From Protula sp. h YS-2021 (Eukaryota; Annelida; Polychaeta; Sabellida; Serpulidae): a stretch of 64,000 nt of DNA. This document shows, in pieces, positions 18,514 through 27,954 of this stretch. Each line of letters opens with the position of its first letter. Positions within the stretch are counted from its first letter, which is position 1. The position numbers and the translations under genes were made by a program. The notes beneath the pieces are model-generated. The model worked only from the letters and a program-made list of their open reading frames with translations, was not told the DNA's origin and searched no databases. The DNA lies in NCBI GenBank assembly GCA_949752745.1, contig OX457025.1, positions 49,899,601 through 49,963,600 on the forward strand. The letters are read 5' to 3'.

Positions 18514-18884
18514 TGTTATCAATTTTCTATGTTGTTACAAAGATGATTAAAAGGTTTTTATATCTTTAAAGTTACCTGATAAAGCTGCTCGGTTTCCTCT
18601 TCTTCTTTACAACAATCTCTCAAATGATCAACTACGGTGAAATATACTTCAACATCAGTACGAGCAGAATAAAGTGCAGAATCAAAGTCAAAGTCAGGAT
18701 CTTCTTCTATTCCAATTTTATGACATTCTCCAAGAAATCTTGAATGCAGTTCAATCACATCAAGACTATGATGTACAACATCCCAAAAAGCATCCAAATG
18801 ATAAAGTTGATAGTCTGGAGTGCCACAGCAAGCAAGTTTAGCAATCATCAAGTCAATATAAGCATTTTTAAAACATGCGTCCAT
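18382..18884 (-). CDS. Small helical protein with probable intron
   Basis: Exon 1 is 18884-18576, with MDACFKNAYIDLMIAKLAC and FLGECHKIGIEEDPDFDFDSA. It ends at CAG followed by GTAACT (copy 2: GTAAGA, a strong donor). An acceptor TTACAG ends at 18406; joining gives a short in-frame tail of seven residues and a stop. Without splicing the frame ends after VTLKI. The FL.EC...D.DSA pattern is shared with the gene at 19628-20053, so the two are probably paralogues. Function unknown. The ATG follows a GTAAAAG box over the upstream stop. Confidence 0.55.
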
Positions 18885-18908
18885 CTTGTTTCAGTGTCTT
18901 GTGGGCTT

Positions 18909-19547
18909 TTACTTTGCTTCACTGACTTTAAGTACTCCACACTTGCCGCAGAAGTTGTTTGGTTCACACAACTTGCAATTATACTTGTGGCAGTGGCAAT
19001 GATAATCCTCCACATATCCACAAGCACCGCAATAGTCACAGGTAAGTCCAAGTTGATTTTGTACGTTCATGTTCTCCAACTGAACTTCAGCCAGCCTTTT
19101 CTTGGATAGCTTTGACACCTTCATCCGACCATCCTTTTGCAGCTTGATGATCGTTTTCTTGTCATGACATTCCTCACATGGTGATAGGGCTGAGTTGATG
19201 TTGTCCATCTCCTGAAGCAGTGTCTCCCATTCACCATCATTCATGTTGATGTGATGTGTATATTCTTTCCCTTCAAACCGTGACGTGCGCACAAAACTCA
19301 CATAGCGCATATCCAAGTATGAAATGACTTCAAGCCACATCGTTTGCGTTAAGTACAGTTTGAAGCCAATGTCGCGTAAATTTTTCAAGCTCTGGCACAC
19401 AATCTTCCACAAAGATGGTGAATAAGCACACCATCTCTCTCCACGTGTTATGCGTAGAAATGGCCCATATTCTCCATGCTCCACAGTAATGGTTAAGTTA
19501 GCACTAATTTTAAAGCTGCTGCTGCTGCTGCTTGTCTTGTTCTCCAT
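18909..19547 (-). CDS. PC4-like module protein with C-terminal Cys cluster
   Basis: The ATG at 19547 (MENKTSS) is chosen because a TATAAAAG box at 19625-19632 would start the transcript downstream of the earlier in-frame ATG at 19637. The 212-residue protein has a first module (ANLTITVEHGEYGPFLRI, CAYSPSLWKIVCQSL) and a second (FKLYLTQTMWLEVISYL, HHINMNDGEWETLLQEM). Both fit the pattern of the plus-strand PC4-like ORFs. Later come CEECHDKK, a basic stretch, and a dense Cys/His cluster (CDYCGACGYVEDYHCHCHK, CKLCEPNNFCGKCG), probably zinc-binding. A Ser run encoded by GCT repeats (minus strand AGC) varies between copies. Confidence 0.6.
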   Translation of the reverse strand: MENKTSSSSSSFKISANLTITVEHGEYGPFLRITRGERWCAYSPSLWKIVCQSLKNLRDIGFKLYLTQTMWLEVISYLDMRYVSFVRTSRFEGKEYTHHINMNDGEWETLLQEMDNINSALSPCEECHDKKTIIKLQKDGRMKVSKLSKKRLAEVQLENMNVQNQLGLTCDYCGACGYVEDYHCHCHKYNCKLCEPNNFCGKCGVLKVSEAK

Positions 19548-19624
19548 GGCTGCAACAATGTACTGATGATCCACTCCCTCCAACTGTCTGCTGAGAAATG
19601 ACTTCCTTCTGCTGAGTCCACTCC

Positions 19625-19632
19625 CTTTTATA
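19625..19632 (-). promoter_or_regulatory. TATA box over the stop codon of the upstream gene
   Basis: GTATAAAAG on the minus strand contains the TAA stop of the 19628-20053 gene. It lies 78 bp before the ATG at 19547. Copy 2 is identical (61254-61261). Confidence 0.6.
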
Positions 19633-20053
19633 CCCAACTGTTTGCTGAGTCAGCTCCCTTGCAAAGTTTTGAGTTCACTTCAACTCGTCCATGGTTGAAT
19701 CGAACAAGCTCTGATACATTATTTGGAACGTCATCATCATAATGTAAAATGATTCTTGCAGCTACAGCTAACATGAGCTCAACTGCCCAAATTGTATTCG
19801 CGTTGATAAATGCTGAATCAATGTCATAAGTTAACGGTAAATGTAGATCTTCACATTCACGTAGAAACGAGCGGATGAAACGATCTCTTGGAATGGTCTT
19901 TCCAACAGCTTCCCAATGCTGATGTAAGTTCTTCACTTGCAGCATCCAATCCGATTCAAAAGCAGGAAGCTTTGAAAACACATAGTCAGCATAATTCACT
20001 TTGAAGACGTCATCGATGGTCTCTACACATCTGTGAAGAAGTAATGTTGACAT
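19628..20053 (-). CDS. Right-end first gene, helical protein of unknown function
   Basis: The 141-residue protein contains VFKVNYADYVFSKLPAF, HQHWEAVGKTIPRD, and FLRECEDLHLPLTYDIDSAF followed by NANTIWAVELML. The FL.EC and D.DSAF..A pattern is shared with the gene at 18382-18884. No known family is recognised. It is the first gene read from the right TIR, placed behind the inverted copy of the polB promoter module, so it may be an early or regulatory gene. The ATG is only about 25 bp past the TATA box, so the leader is very short. Confidence 0.6.
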   Translation of the reverse strand: MSTLLLHRCVETIDDVFKVNYADYVFSKLPAFESDWMLQVKNLHQHWEAVGKTIPRDRFIRSFLRECEDLHLPLTYDIDSAFINANTIWAVELMLAVAARIILHYDDDVPNNVSELVRFNHGRVEVNSKLCKGADSANSWV

Positions 20054-20059
20054 TGTGAA

Positions 20060-20297
20060 GTTTTCTCGTCACTCTTCCTTTTATAAAACTTTGATGGTAT
20101 ATGGTGTGTAACTTGTTCAAACTTATTCAATACTCGTTCAAAATTGTTGACTCAGCAGAATGTATCACTAGTTGACTAGTTGACATGTTTCACTCATGCT
20201 TTTATGCTACTTCCATGTAATCAAAATATGGTGTGTAACTTTTCAAACTTGCTCAAAATTGTTAAAATTGCTGACTCAGCAGAATTTTACTTGTGTA
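20060..20297 (-). promoter_or_regulatory. Right-arm promoter, inverted copy of the polB module
   Basis: Read on the minus strand, it contains AAGTAAAATTCTGCTGAGTC, GTTACACACCATATTTTGAT, GCATAAAAGCATGAGTGAAA and GTCAACTAGTCAACTAGTGA, a second partial copy of GTTACACACCATAT, then TATAAAAG at 20078-20085. The left-arm equivalent is 5913-6095. The extra half-unit here is a local duplication. Confidence 0.7.
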
Positions 20298-20307
20298 TAT
20301 GGTCGAC

Positions 20308-20310
<3 letters not shown>

Positions 20311-20351
<41 letters not shown>

Positions 20352-20958
20352 TTCAGAATCGTCTGAAACGGATAAATATGCAAAAATCACAATTTCGAGG
20401 GCGGGGGGGGGGGGGGGGGGGTCGGTCGACCCAAAAAATGAAAAATGTTCAGAATCGTCTGAAACGGATAAATATGCAAAAATCACAATTTCGAGGGGGG
20501 GGGGGGGGGGAGGTCGACCCAAAAAAATGAAAAATGTTCAGAATCGTCTGAAACGGATAAATATGCAAAAATCACAATTTCGAGGGGGGGGGGGGGGAGG
20601 TCATCACTTTTTAGGGTCTGTTGTCGATTGACTTCGGAAATGAAAGCTTGACTTTATTGACTTCGACGATCATCGACTGAAACCCTAGGAAGCCGCCACA
20701 CAGCATGACCTCATTATGACCTCATTATGACCACATTATGACCACATTATGACCTCATTATGACCTCATTATGACGTCATGGATGGCCGCGCCTATCCTA
20801 ACGCTTATCATGACGTCACTTCCGGTCCAGACAGCACTTCCGGTCCAGACAACACTTCCGGTCCAGACAACACTTCCGGTCCAGACGCTATGACGTCACT
20901 TCCGGTCCAGACAGTATGACGTCATCAAGTGGTCCAAAACTGTCATTTATACACTACT
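20311..20958. repeat. Right terminal inverted repeat of Polinton 1
   Basis: This is the inverted partner of 4277-4990. It has a run of about 40 A (20309-20349), three subterminal units with poly-G runs, the 11-bp array (20700-20778), the TAGGCGCGGCCATCC core and five CACTTCCGGT ETS sites. The ETS-CRE composites are at 20811-20825 and 20891-20905. The long A run has replaced part of a unit and may be slippage or insertion. Confidence 0.9.
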
Positions 20959-20964
20959 TGTGTG

Positions 20965-21380
20965 GAATTTTCAAAGTTTTGCAATTTTCCTAATTTTTGC
21001 GAAAAAGTGAAAATAACCCCTCATTGCACAGCTCTGCTATATAGTCTTTTGTGCAAGAGAACAATTAAATCGGTCGAGTGGTTACCGAGATATGGCGCCG
21101 ACAAAAAAAGTGTCGACGGACGGACGGACGGACAGACCCGAACCCGAATCCTATAGTTCCCCGCTTCGCGCTACGCGGCGGCGGGGGACTAAAAACACAT
21201 ATATTGTTTCGTGGAATCCCCAGTAGGTCTGCCGGAGGGCAAACAGATGGAGCACTCGTTTAGAACACATTGCTTACTTATATATTTAGTACATTTAAGT
21301 TTTCATTAAAAAAAAACTGCATAAATATATATAATACAAAAAAACGCTCATCAGTTATTAACAATTTTTACGTATATGTT
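20965..21380. other. Spacer with GGAC tandem and GGGGACT fold-back; no gene
   Basis: Contains a (CGGA)n/(GGAC)n run at 21114-21136 after GTCGACGGAC, and a GC-rich CGCTTCGCGCTACGCGGCGG patch that may be a MITE terminus. The GTGGAATCCCCAGTAGGTCT word (21206) is the inverted form of one in the fold-back at 3809-4172. No gene is seen. Confidence 0.4.
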
Positions 21381-21731
21381 TTAACCAGACTGGAAATACT
21401 AACATTTGACGTATTTAAAACATTTCCCGTCTGTGACTTTTTAAAATCTTGTTTTTACTCGCGTCAGAACTAATAATATTCGCATAGTTATTGGGTAAAA
21501 AAGCAAAGAATGCAACTTTGCATTCTAAAGTTTATTCTGTGACCTCCTTTTTTGGATGTTACGATGTGAACAAAGCAGACCTTTTTGGACTTATAGAATA
21601 TCCATATATGATGTCAATTACGTCGCGACCAAAGTGAGACCTTTTTAGGATTTTCTAAATGTCTAAAAATGGTCTGAATCACGTCGTGACCATATTTTCA
21701 GACCATAAATTACGTCTTTTGCCTGCTGGGA
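21381..21731 (+). repeat. Dispersed repeat of about 350 bp, inverted copy at 45060-45410
   Basis: From GACTGGAAATACTAACA, through AAAATCTTGTTTTTACT, to TTACGTCTTTTGCCTGCTGG. The same series occurs in reverse complement at 45060-45410 with moderate divergence. The right end (TTTTGC..GCTGGGA) resembles the ends of the element at 22138-22860. Confidence 0.7.
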
Positions 21732-21819
21732 TAAAAATAATGAGAATTTCAAGAGCGCGCTCGTTTGTTCAAATTGACTTTTGAAAAATTTTCATGGAAA
21801 TCGAATATGTACATATTCT

Positions 21820-22085
21820 GCGTGACCGAATGTATTAAGGATGGGGGCACTGTGAGCTAGGGGTGGCCACATTATAATTTAGAGCTGGCCATACGATTCT
21901 AGATTAAGATTTTACGACGTCGATGCAACGTCCGGGGACATTTTTTCTGCTTCCATTTGCTGCCATAATCTTTACGCAATTTTGATCGGAAGTTATATGT
22001 TGTTTCGATTCCATAAACAACCAAATGCAACGTTGGAGTCTAACCTGGAATGACGTCGTTCCAACGTTGATACAATGTTTAATGT
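21820..22085 (+). repeat. Dispersed repeat, relative at 24100-24365
   Basis: The words GCGTGACCG, GATTCTAGATTAA and CATAAACAACCAAATGCAAC, then CGTTCCAACGTTG, appear in the same order near 24100-24365 (GCGTGACCGCATGAC, GATTCCAGATTAA, CATAAACAACCAAAATGCAA, CGTTCCAATGTTTA). They are two diverged copies of one ACGTC-rich repeat. Confidence 0.55.
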
Positions 22086-22137
22086 AAAAGTTTATTAGAT
22101 AGATAGTACAGCCTATATATTACAAACTATTACTGCC

Positions 22138-22860
22138 ATCCCAGCAAACATTAAGACGTCAAAATGACGTCGGGTCGACGTCGCGACCCGACGTTTCCGA
22201 TGTCGGACTGACGTGCTGGTTTTGGTTGTATATGAAATGGAACCGACGTCGGGTTTTCAACGTCAGAATGACGTTGGGTTCCGACCCAAATCCGACGTCG
22301 CGACCCGACGTTTCCGATGTCGGACTGACGTGCTGGTTTTGGTTGTATATGAAATGGAACCGACGTCGGGTTTTCAACGTCAGAATGACGTTGGGTTCCG
22401 ACCCAAATCCGACGTCGGAATTAAGTCGGTTTTAGGTTGTATATGAGATTGGAACCGACGTCGGATTCTGACCTGAAACTGACTAGAGTTATATAATTAA
22501 TAGATAATTAATCATTCAACTGCTGTTGTGAAATACATACGAAAGCATTTTCCATGTAAATTTTTACAAACTAGGAAGAAAAATACCGACGCGCCATCAA
22601 AATTCCAAAATTTTCATATAAAAATTACGTTTTTTCTTCCCTTTTTTCAAAATGGCTTCTATTTCCGGTGAGCGATAATAAATGTTCATCGCGTTTTGGT
22701 CGTTTTTACAACGTCGGAATGACGTCAGAAAACCGACGTCGCCTCGACGTCCAAATATAGTCGGGTTTGGGGGAATAGGTCAGAATATGGTTGTGAGAAC
22801 GTTGCGACCAAAATCCAACCTTTTTTCAACTAAAAAAGACGTCGGTTGTTTGCTGGGATC
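22138..22860. repeat. ACGTC-rich MITE with CCCAGCAAACA ends
   Basis: The left end ATCCCAGCAAACATTAAGACG and the right end GACGTCGGTTGTTTGCTGGG are inverted. Inside, ACGTC occurs very often, and a 117-bp unit is tandemly duplicated (22185-22418). There is no transposase frame. The apparent ORFs arise because 117 is divisible by three. Confidence 0.6.
22185..22418. repeat. Two 117-bp tandem units
   Basis: GACCCGACGTTTCCGATGTC recurs at 22185 and 22302, with near-identical sequence through GGTTTTGGTTGTATATGAAA and GGGTTCCGACCCAAATCC. A partial, diverged third unit follows to about 22470. Confidence 0.8.
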
Positions 22861-22869
22861 TGTCCAGCA

Positions 22870-24950
22870 TCTTTTCGTCCTATCTATTTGTGAATTATTC
22901 ATGACGAAAATAACGATTTCCAACCTTTTGGAAAGGTTAGAAATTGATTTACATGCATCGCTACCACAAATAGACGGTGGGTAGACGTCGTATCATACTG
23001 GGTTCATCGGAGCTCTTTCCACCCTCATCGAGAGAACCTCATTGAATCTGCCTCACAACCTAGAGGACTGCATATAAGAGGCTGCATAGTTATTGATTGC
23101 ACAGCTTCATTGGTCTCATAGGCATGCATCTGCGCTGCTGTGCCGTCAGGAATCGATAGCCCTGTCTCGTTTTGCCCGGTAACCTCAGCCAGACAACCCA
23201 GGAAATGTCTGCTTCAGAGATATTATGCCAAAATAGTGTCAGAAAACAGTTGGTGACGCCATAATCCAGGACATAATTCAGAAGCATTTCACTCTAGGAA
23301 ATAGGAATAATACTTAAAACGGTTAAGAACATTCTCTTGCATTGGGTGCTTGCATTGGCATAATTGTAAGTACAAGTTTGCATCATTTTACTTTTGTCTA
23401 TTAACTCATTAACAAAGAAAAATGAGTAAATGGCCAGGGTAAGGAAAATGTGAGGGCGTCAACTCCACTGAAAGACATGCATCCAGAGGCAGAATTTGTA
23501 AGTTTTTCTTGACGGCCTGACCTCTCCTTGTTTCTCTACAAAACGGAAACATAATGGATTCGACTCATTTTCAGCCAGGAAACCTTTTATTCTCAAGTTT
23601 CTGAGTATTATTACCGGTAACAGAAGTTTCGAGGCATATTTTCGTCAGGAGAAAGACAATGTATCATGATTCATGAAGGCAAATAAATCGAAAAGGCTTA
23701 ATTTGATTTTTTTTTACCAAAAGAAAAAAATCATGTACGACAGTAATTGGTTAAAACCTAATTACCGGGCCCGTTTGTCCAAGTTCCCGTTTGAACTCTG
23801 ACGTTTGGGATCCTCATGTCCAAGGCCTCCGGGTCTTCCGGATCCCAGTAAACATTCCCTGCACCGATTCAACATCTTTGACACAAAATGAACGCTCAAA
23901 CATCGCGCCATACCATTGTCCGAATTACACGGTGTTATTCAAACAGTAAAATCTACAATGGGATTATTCAGGTTCTTATTACATGGAAACCAGTCAAAAT
24001 GATATTAAAATGGGCTGAAATATATTGTCCGAATTTCGAAGCTGTCCACATTATACAGGTTTATCCGGAGGTAGTTTTTACTGTACCTGATACATATCCT
24101 GCGTGACCGCATGACCCAAGGATTGGGAGGACTTAACGGACGGGTGACCACACTCAGATTGTTGTTGTCCGGACGGCGATTCCAGATTAATATTTTCCCA
24201 ACGCCTATAAAACGTCCGGACTTTCCTTCGCAACGTGTGATTAGACGTCAGTTAATCGACGTCTATCCAAAGTAGGATAGTAGACGTTGTTTCGACTTCC
24301 ATAAACAACCAAAATGCAACGTCGAGTGCGACGTCTATCGCACGCTGTCTGTCGTTCCAATGTTTACCTAGCCTATCCGGCATTTTTGCTAATGTATCTT
24401 AATTCGTTTTCTTTTCTTTTCCTGTTTTTTTTTTTGCTTCAAAAGCTAACGTTCACTTATCTCCATCTTTAGACAGGATACCTTAATTTATGTATACGAT
24501 CGTTGGTTCTGTTGTTGTTGTTTAGCACCAGGAATCAGATTGTTGTTTTTTTTTTTTAGGGTAAGCAAATAAGCAGAGAAACTGTCGTCCATGTTGTATT
24601 TCTTTACCGCTCTATGAAACCCCATCGCCATCGGCTTGCCAGGGCTGCTTGTGTGTGAATTAGAGTTGTTGTGACCTGTGCAGAGCCGATTCTCGTGGTT
24701 GTCGCCAGTTTTCCCTCCTCGGTGAGCTTATCTGGGAATGAGGTGCCTCAGCCCACCTGAGTAGAGCCATCTGAGAGGAAGGGTAGCGACACTTCCGTTC
24801 CGTTCTTCAAATCCTTCCCACTAGATCTAGCCTACTTGAGTATAACCATGTAGGTATTCCGACTCGGGCAGTTCAACATGGGTATCGCCGCTGGGCTGTC
24901 TTCCCCGAGGCGGTATCCCCCGGACCTTGGATAAGCAATAGGACTATTTA
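22870..24950. other. No gene recognised
   Basis: Mostly unassigned AT-rich DNA. A diverged copy of the 21820-22085 repeat lies at 24100-24365. Homopolymer T runs occur at 24425 and 24550. Nothing coding is supported. Confidence 0.45.
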
Positions 24951-25132
24951 TTTGACAAGGGGTGATAAAGAGAATGTGACCATCACCAACCCAGAGTCTT
25001 TAAGTGCTTCACTAGTCACGTGGGTGAGTTCGGTATTCCCTGTCTCCCAGTCTCCACTCCCGGTACATGACTCACCAGTGCTTGTACGGACAGAGTCTTT
25101 CAATTTAACAGCACAACCTTTCTGTATTTCAA

Positions 25133-26755
25133 GCCAACCTACAGAGACAGATTACAAGCCCACCTACAGAGACAGATTACAAGCCAACCTACAGAGACAG
25201 ATTACAAGCCCACCTACAGAGACAGATTACAAGCCAACCTACAAAGACAGATTACAAGCCCACCTACAGAGACAGATTACAAGCCCACCTACAGAGACAG
25301 ATTACAAGCCAACCTACAGAGACAGATTGCAAGCCAACCTACAGAGACAGATTACAAGCCCACCTACAGAGACAGATTACAAGCCCACCTACAGAGACAG
25401 ATTACAAGCCAACCTACATAGACAGATTACAAGCCCACCTACAGAGACAGATTACAAGCCAACCTACAGAGACAGATTGCAAGCCAACGTACAGAGACAG
25501 ATTACAAGCCAACCTACAGAGACAGATTACACGCCAACCTACAGAGACAGATTGCAAGCCAACCTACAGAGACAGATTGCAAGCCCACCTACAGAGACAG
25601 ATTACAAGCCCACCTACAGAGACAGATTACACGCCAACCTACAGAGACAGATTGCAAGCCAACCTACAGAGACAGATTACAAGCCCACCTACAGAGACAG
25701 ATTGCAAGCCAACGTACAGAGACAGATTACAAGCCAACCTACAGAGACAGATTACAAGCCAACCTACAGAGACAGATTACAAGCCCACCTACAGAGACAG
25801 ATTACAAGCCCACCTACAGAGACAGATTACAAGCCCACCTACAGAGACAGATTACAAGCCCACCTACAGAGACAGATTACAAGCCCACCTACAGAGACAG
25901 ATTACAAGCCAACCTACAGAGACAGATTACAAGCCCACCTACAGAGACAGATTACAAGCCAACGTACAGAGACAGATTACAAGCCCACCTACAGAGACAG
26001 ATTACAAGCCAACCTACAGAGACAGATTGCAAGCCAACCTACAGAGACAGATTACAAGCCCACCTACAGAGACAGATTACAAGCCCACCTACAGAGACAG
26101 ATTACACGCCAACCTACAGAGACAGATTGCAAGCCAACCTACAGAGACAGATTACAAGCCCACCTACAGAGACAGATTGCAAGCCAACGTACAGAGACAG
26201 ATTACAAGCCAACCTACAGAGACAGATTACAAGCCAACCTACAGAGACAGATTACAAGCCCACCTACAGAGACAGATTACAAGCCCACCTACAGAGACAG
26301 ATTACAAGCCCACCTACAGAGACAGATTACAAGCCCACCTACAGAGACAGATTACAAGCCCACCTACAGAGACAGATTACAAGCCAACCTACAGAGACAG
26401 ATTACAAGCCCACCTACAGAGACAGATTACAAGCCAACCTACAGAGACAGATTACAAGCCCACCTACAGAGACAGATTACAAGCCAACCTACAGAGACAG
26501 ATTGCAAGCCAACGTACAGAGACAGATTACAAGCCCACCTACAGAGACAGATTACACGCCAACCTACAGAGACAGATTACAAGCCCACCTACAGAGACAG
26601 ATTGCAAGCCAACGTACAGAGACAGATTACAAGCCCACCTACAGAGACAGATTACAAGCCCACCTACAGAGACAGATTACACGCCAACCTACAGAGACAG
26701 ATTGCAAGCCAACCTACAGAGACAGATTACAAGCCCACCTACAGAGACAGATTCA
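25133..26755. repeat. 25-bp minisatellite, about 65 units
   Basis: The unit CCTACAGAGACAGATTACAA plus GCC(A/C)A repeats without spacers. Variation is limited to a few positions (CCA/CCC before the core, ATTACA/ATTGCA, CCT/CGT, AAG/ACG). Because 25 is not a multiple of three and the unit lacks stop codons in the three plus frames, every plus frame stays open, producing overlapping long ORFs with a 25-residue period (PTETDYKPTYRDRLQ...). The longest ORF (24952-26907) is most likely an artefact of this property. Confidence 0.9.
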
Positions 26756-26993
26756 GGAGTTGCGGAATGCGATGCTGTCCAGGGAAGACAAGGCAAGCTC
26801 GCGGCTTCTGCCAGCATTACACGTCCACAGGAGCAAGAAACCACACTTCCTCTGTCACTACCGCTGAGTGTGTTACTCAGTATTCGTCCTCCTCCACCAG
26901 TTTTTAGTCAAAGCCCGACCTTAAAGAAATCGTGGTCAGGTTTACCTCGTTTAACACAGCGCATTGAAGTGGAGGTGCTTTCGCAGACGGTAA

Positions 26994-27243
26994 ACGGTCA
27001 TCTGCCCCCCGGTCAACTGCCCCCCCAGTCAACTGCCCCCTTTTTTGCAGCCCGCTCGACTGCCCCCCCCTTCTGCAATTTGACGGGGTCGTCATCTGCC
27101 CCCTCCTGTTTATAAAAATAGTATATGGAGGGGGCAAGCGACCACCCCTCTACTTTGAAGGGGGGGGGGCAGTCGACCGGGTTGCAAAAAAGGGGGGCAG
27201 ATGACAGGGGGGCAGTTGACCGGGGGAGGGGGAAGATGACCGG
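26994..27243. repeat. GC-rich fold-back with GTCAACTGCCCCCC ends
   Basis: The left half has CGGTCATCTGCCCCCCGGTC and CCCCCTTTTTTGCAGCCCGC. The right half has the complementary GCAAAAAAGGGGGGCAGATG and GGGGGGCAGTTGACCGGGGG. The pair would form a long imperfect hairpin. It shares the CCCCCTTTTTTGCAG word with the repeats at 28440 and 35080. Confidence 0.65.
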
Positions 27244-27288
27244 GATTGTTCGAGGACTCAAGCTTTCGACTCAAGCTAACGATTTCAG

Positions 27289-27810
27289 ATTACCCCCAAT
27301 TTCAGATCCCCCCCCCCTCCGATTTCAAATTCCCCCTCTCAAAATTAAAAACAAACAGAAATATAATAAAAAATAAAGTTTTATGAATATGAATGTTTTA
27401 CTTTGGAAAGAGTGCTCCTTATTTGTGATCATCTCAGTCAGACAGGCCTGGACTCCTTGTCTACAGGAGGATAATCCACCAGATACAGGCTTAACAATAA
27501 AACAATACTTGATGTGTACAACAGAGCACACGAAGACGGAGTCGGAGTGGTATGTGTCATTAAAGACCAAAGCACAGTCCCACAAAGGGACATGTAAGCA
27601 GTCATCGGAGCATCGAGGATTAGTGTCACTGCTTCGATGACAGCCACGGCACTACAAGTCTGTATATGCATTGACAGATGTAAAATTAAAAAAATTCTAG
27701 GTAGTCCTGGGGGGGGGGGGGGATTTGAAATCGGAGGGGGGAATCTGAAATCGATTTCAGATTCCCCAGGGGTAACTTGAAATCCATTTCAGATTCCCGG
27801 GGAGGAATCT
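27289..27810. repeat. Fold-back with GATTTCAGATCCCCC ends
   Basis: The left end contains AATTTCAGATCCCCCCCCCC followed by TCCGATTTCAAATTCCCC. The right end contains GGGGATTTGAAATCGGAGGG and GAATCTGAAATCG. A variant is repeated at 27755-27812. The inner part has no recognisable gene. Confidence 0.6.
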
Positions 27811-27954
27811 GATGTCGGTACACCGGGGCAGAAAATAACTTGGAAGATGACATACAGAGTCGATTGCCTCTTCTCGGCAGGCACGCGGCTCTCCCTGCGA
27901 GAGATCCCTCCTATCCTCTCTCCAGGCAAAGTTCAGCAACTATAGAAGGACCCA

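Larger units (their letters stand above)
4277..20958 (+). mobile_element. Polinton/Maverick element, copy 1 (16.7 kb)
   Basis: This is a virus-like self-synthesizing DNA transposon. The outer ends are inverted copies beginning AGTAGTGTATAAATGACAG on the left and ending with its complement on the right, so the element has 5'-AG...CT-3' termini. It is bounded by a perfect 6-bp target duplication, TGTGTG (4271-4276 and 20959-20964), the size made by Polinton integrases. Inside are the hallmark genes: protein-primed DNA polymerase B, RVE integrase, packaging ATPase, adenain-like protease, major capsid and penton. The plus arm carries polB and small ORFs; the minus arm carries the rest. polB, integrase, protease and the NADAR gene are each disrupted, so this copy is not autonomous. 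Confidence 0.97.

Noticed and set aside
22159..22446. ORFs over the 117-bp repeat
   Set aside because: Frames stay open on both strands because the period is a multiple of three; no protein family is seen.
25133..26755. CRISPR-like array
   Set aside because: The repeats are contiguous without spacers and the DNA is eukaryotic.
24952..26907. 651-codon ORF over the 25-bp repeats as a real repeat protein
   Set aside because: All three plus frames are open for the same trivial reason (no stop in the unit), and no domain or start context supports any one of them.
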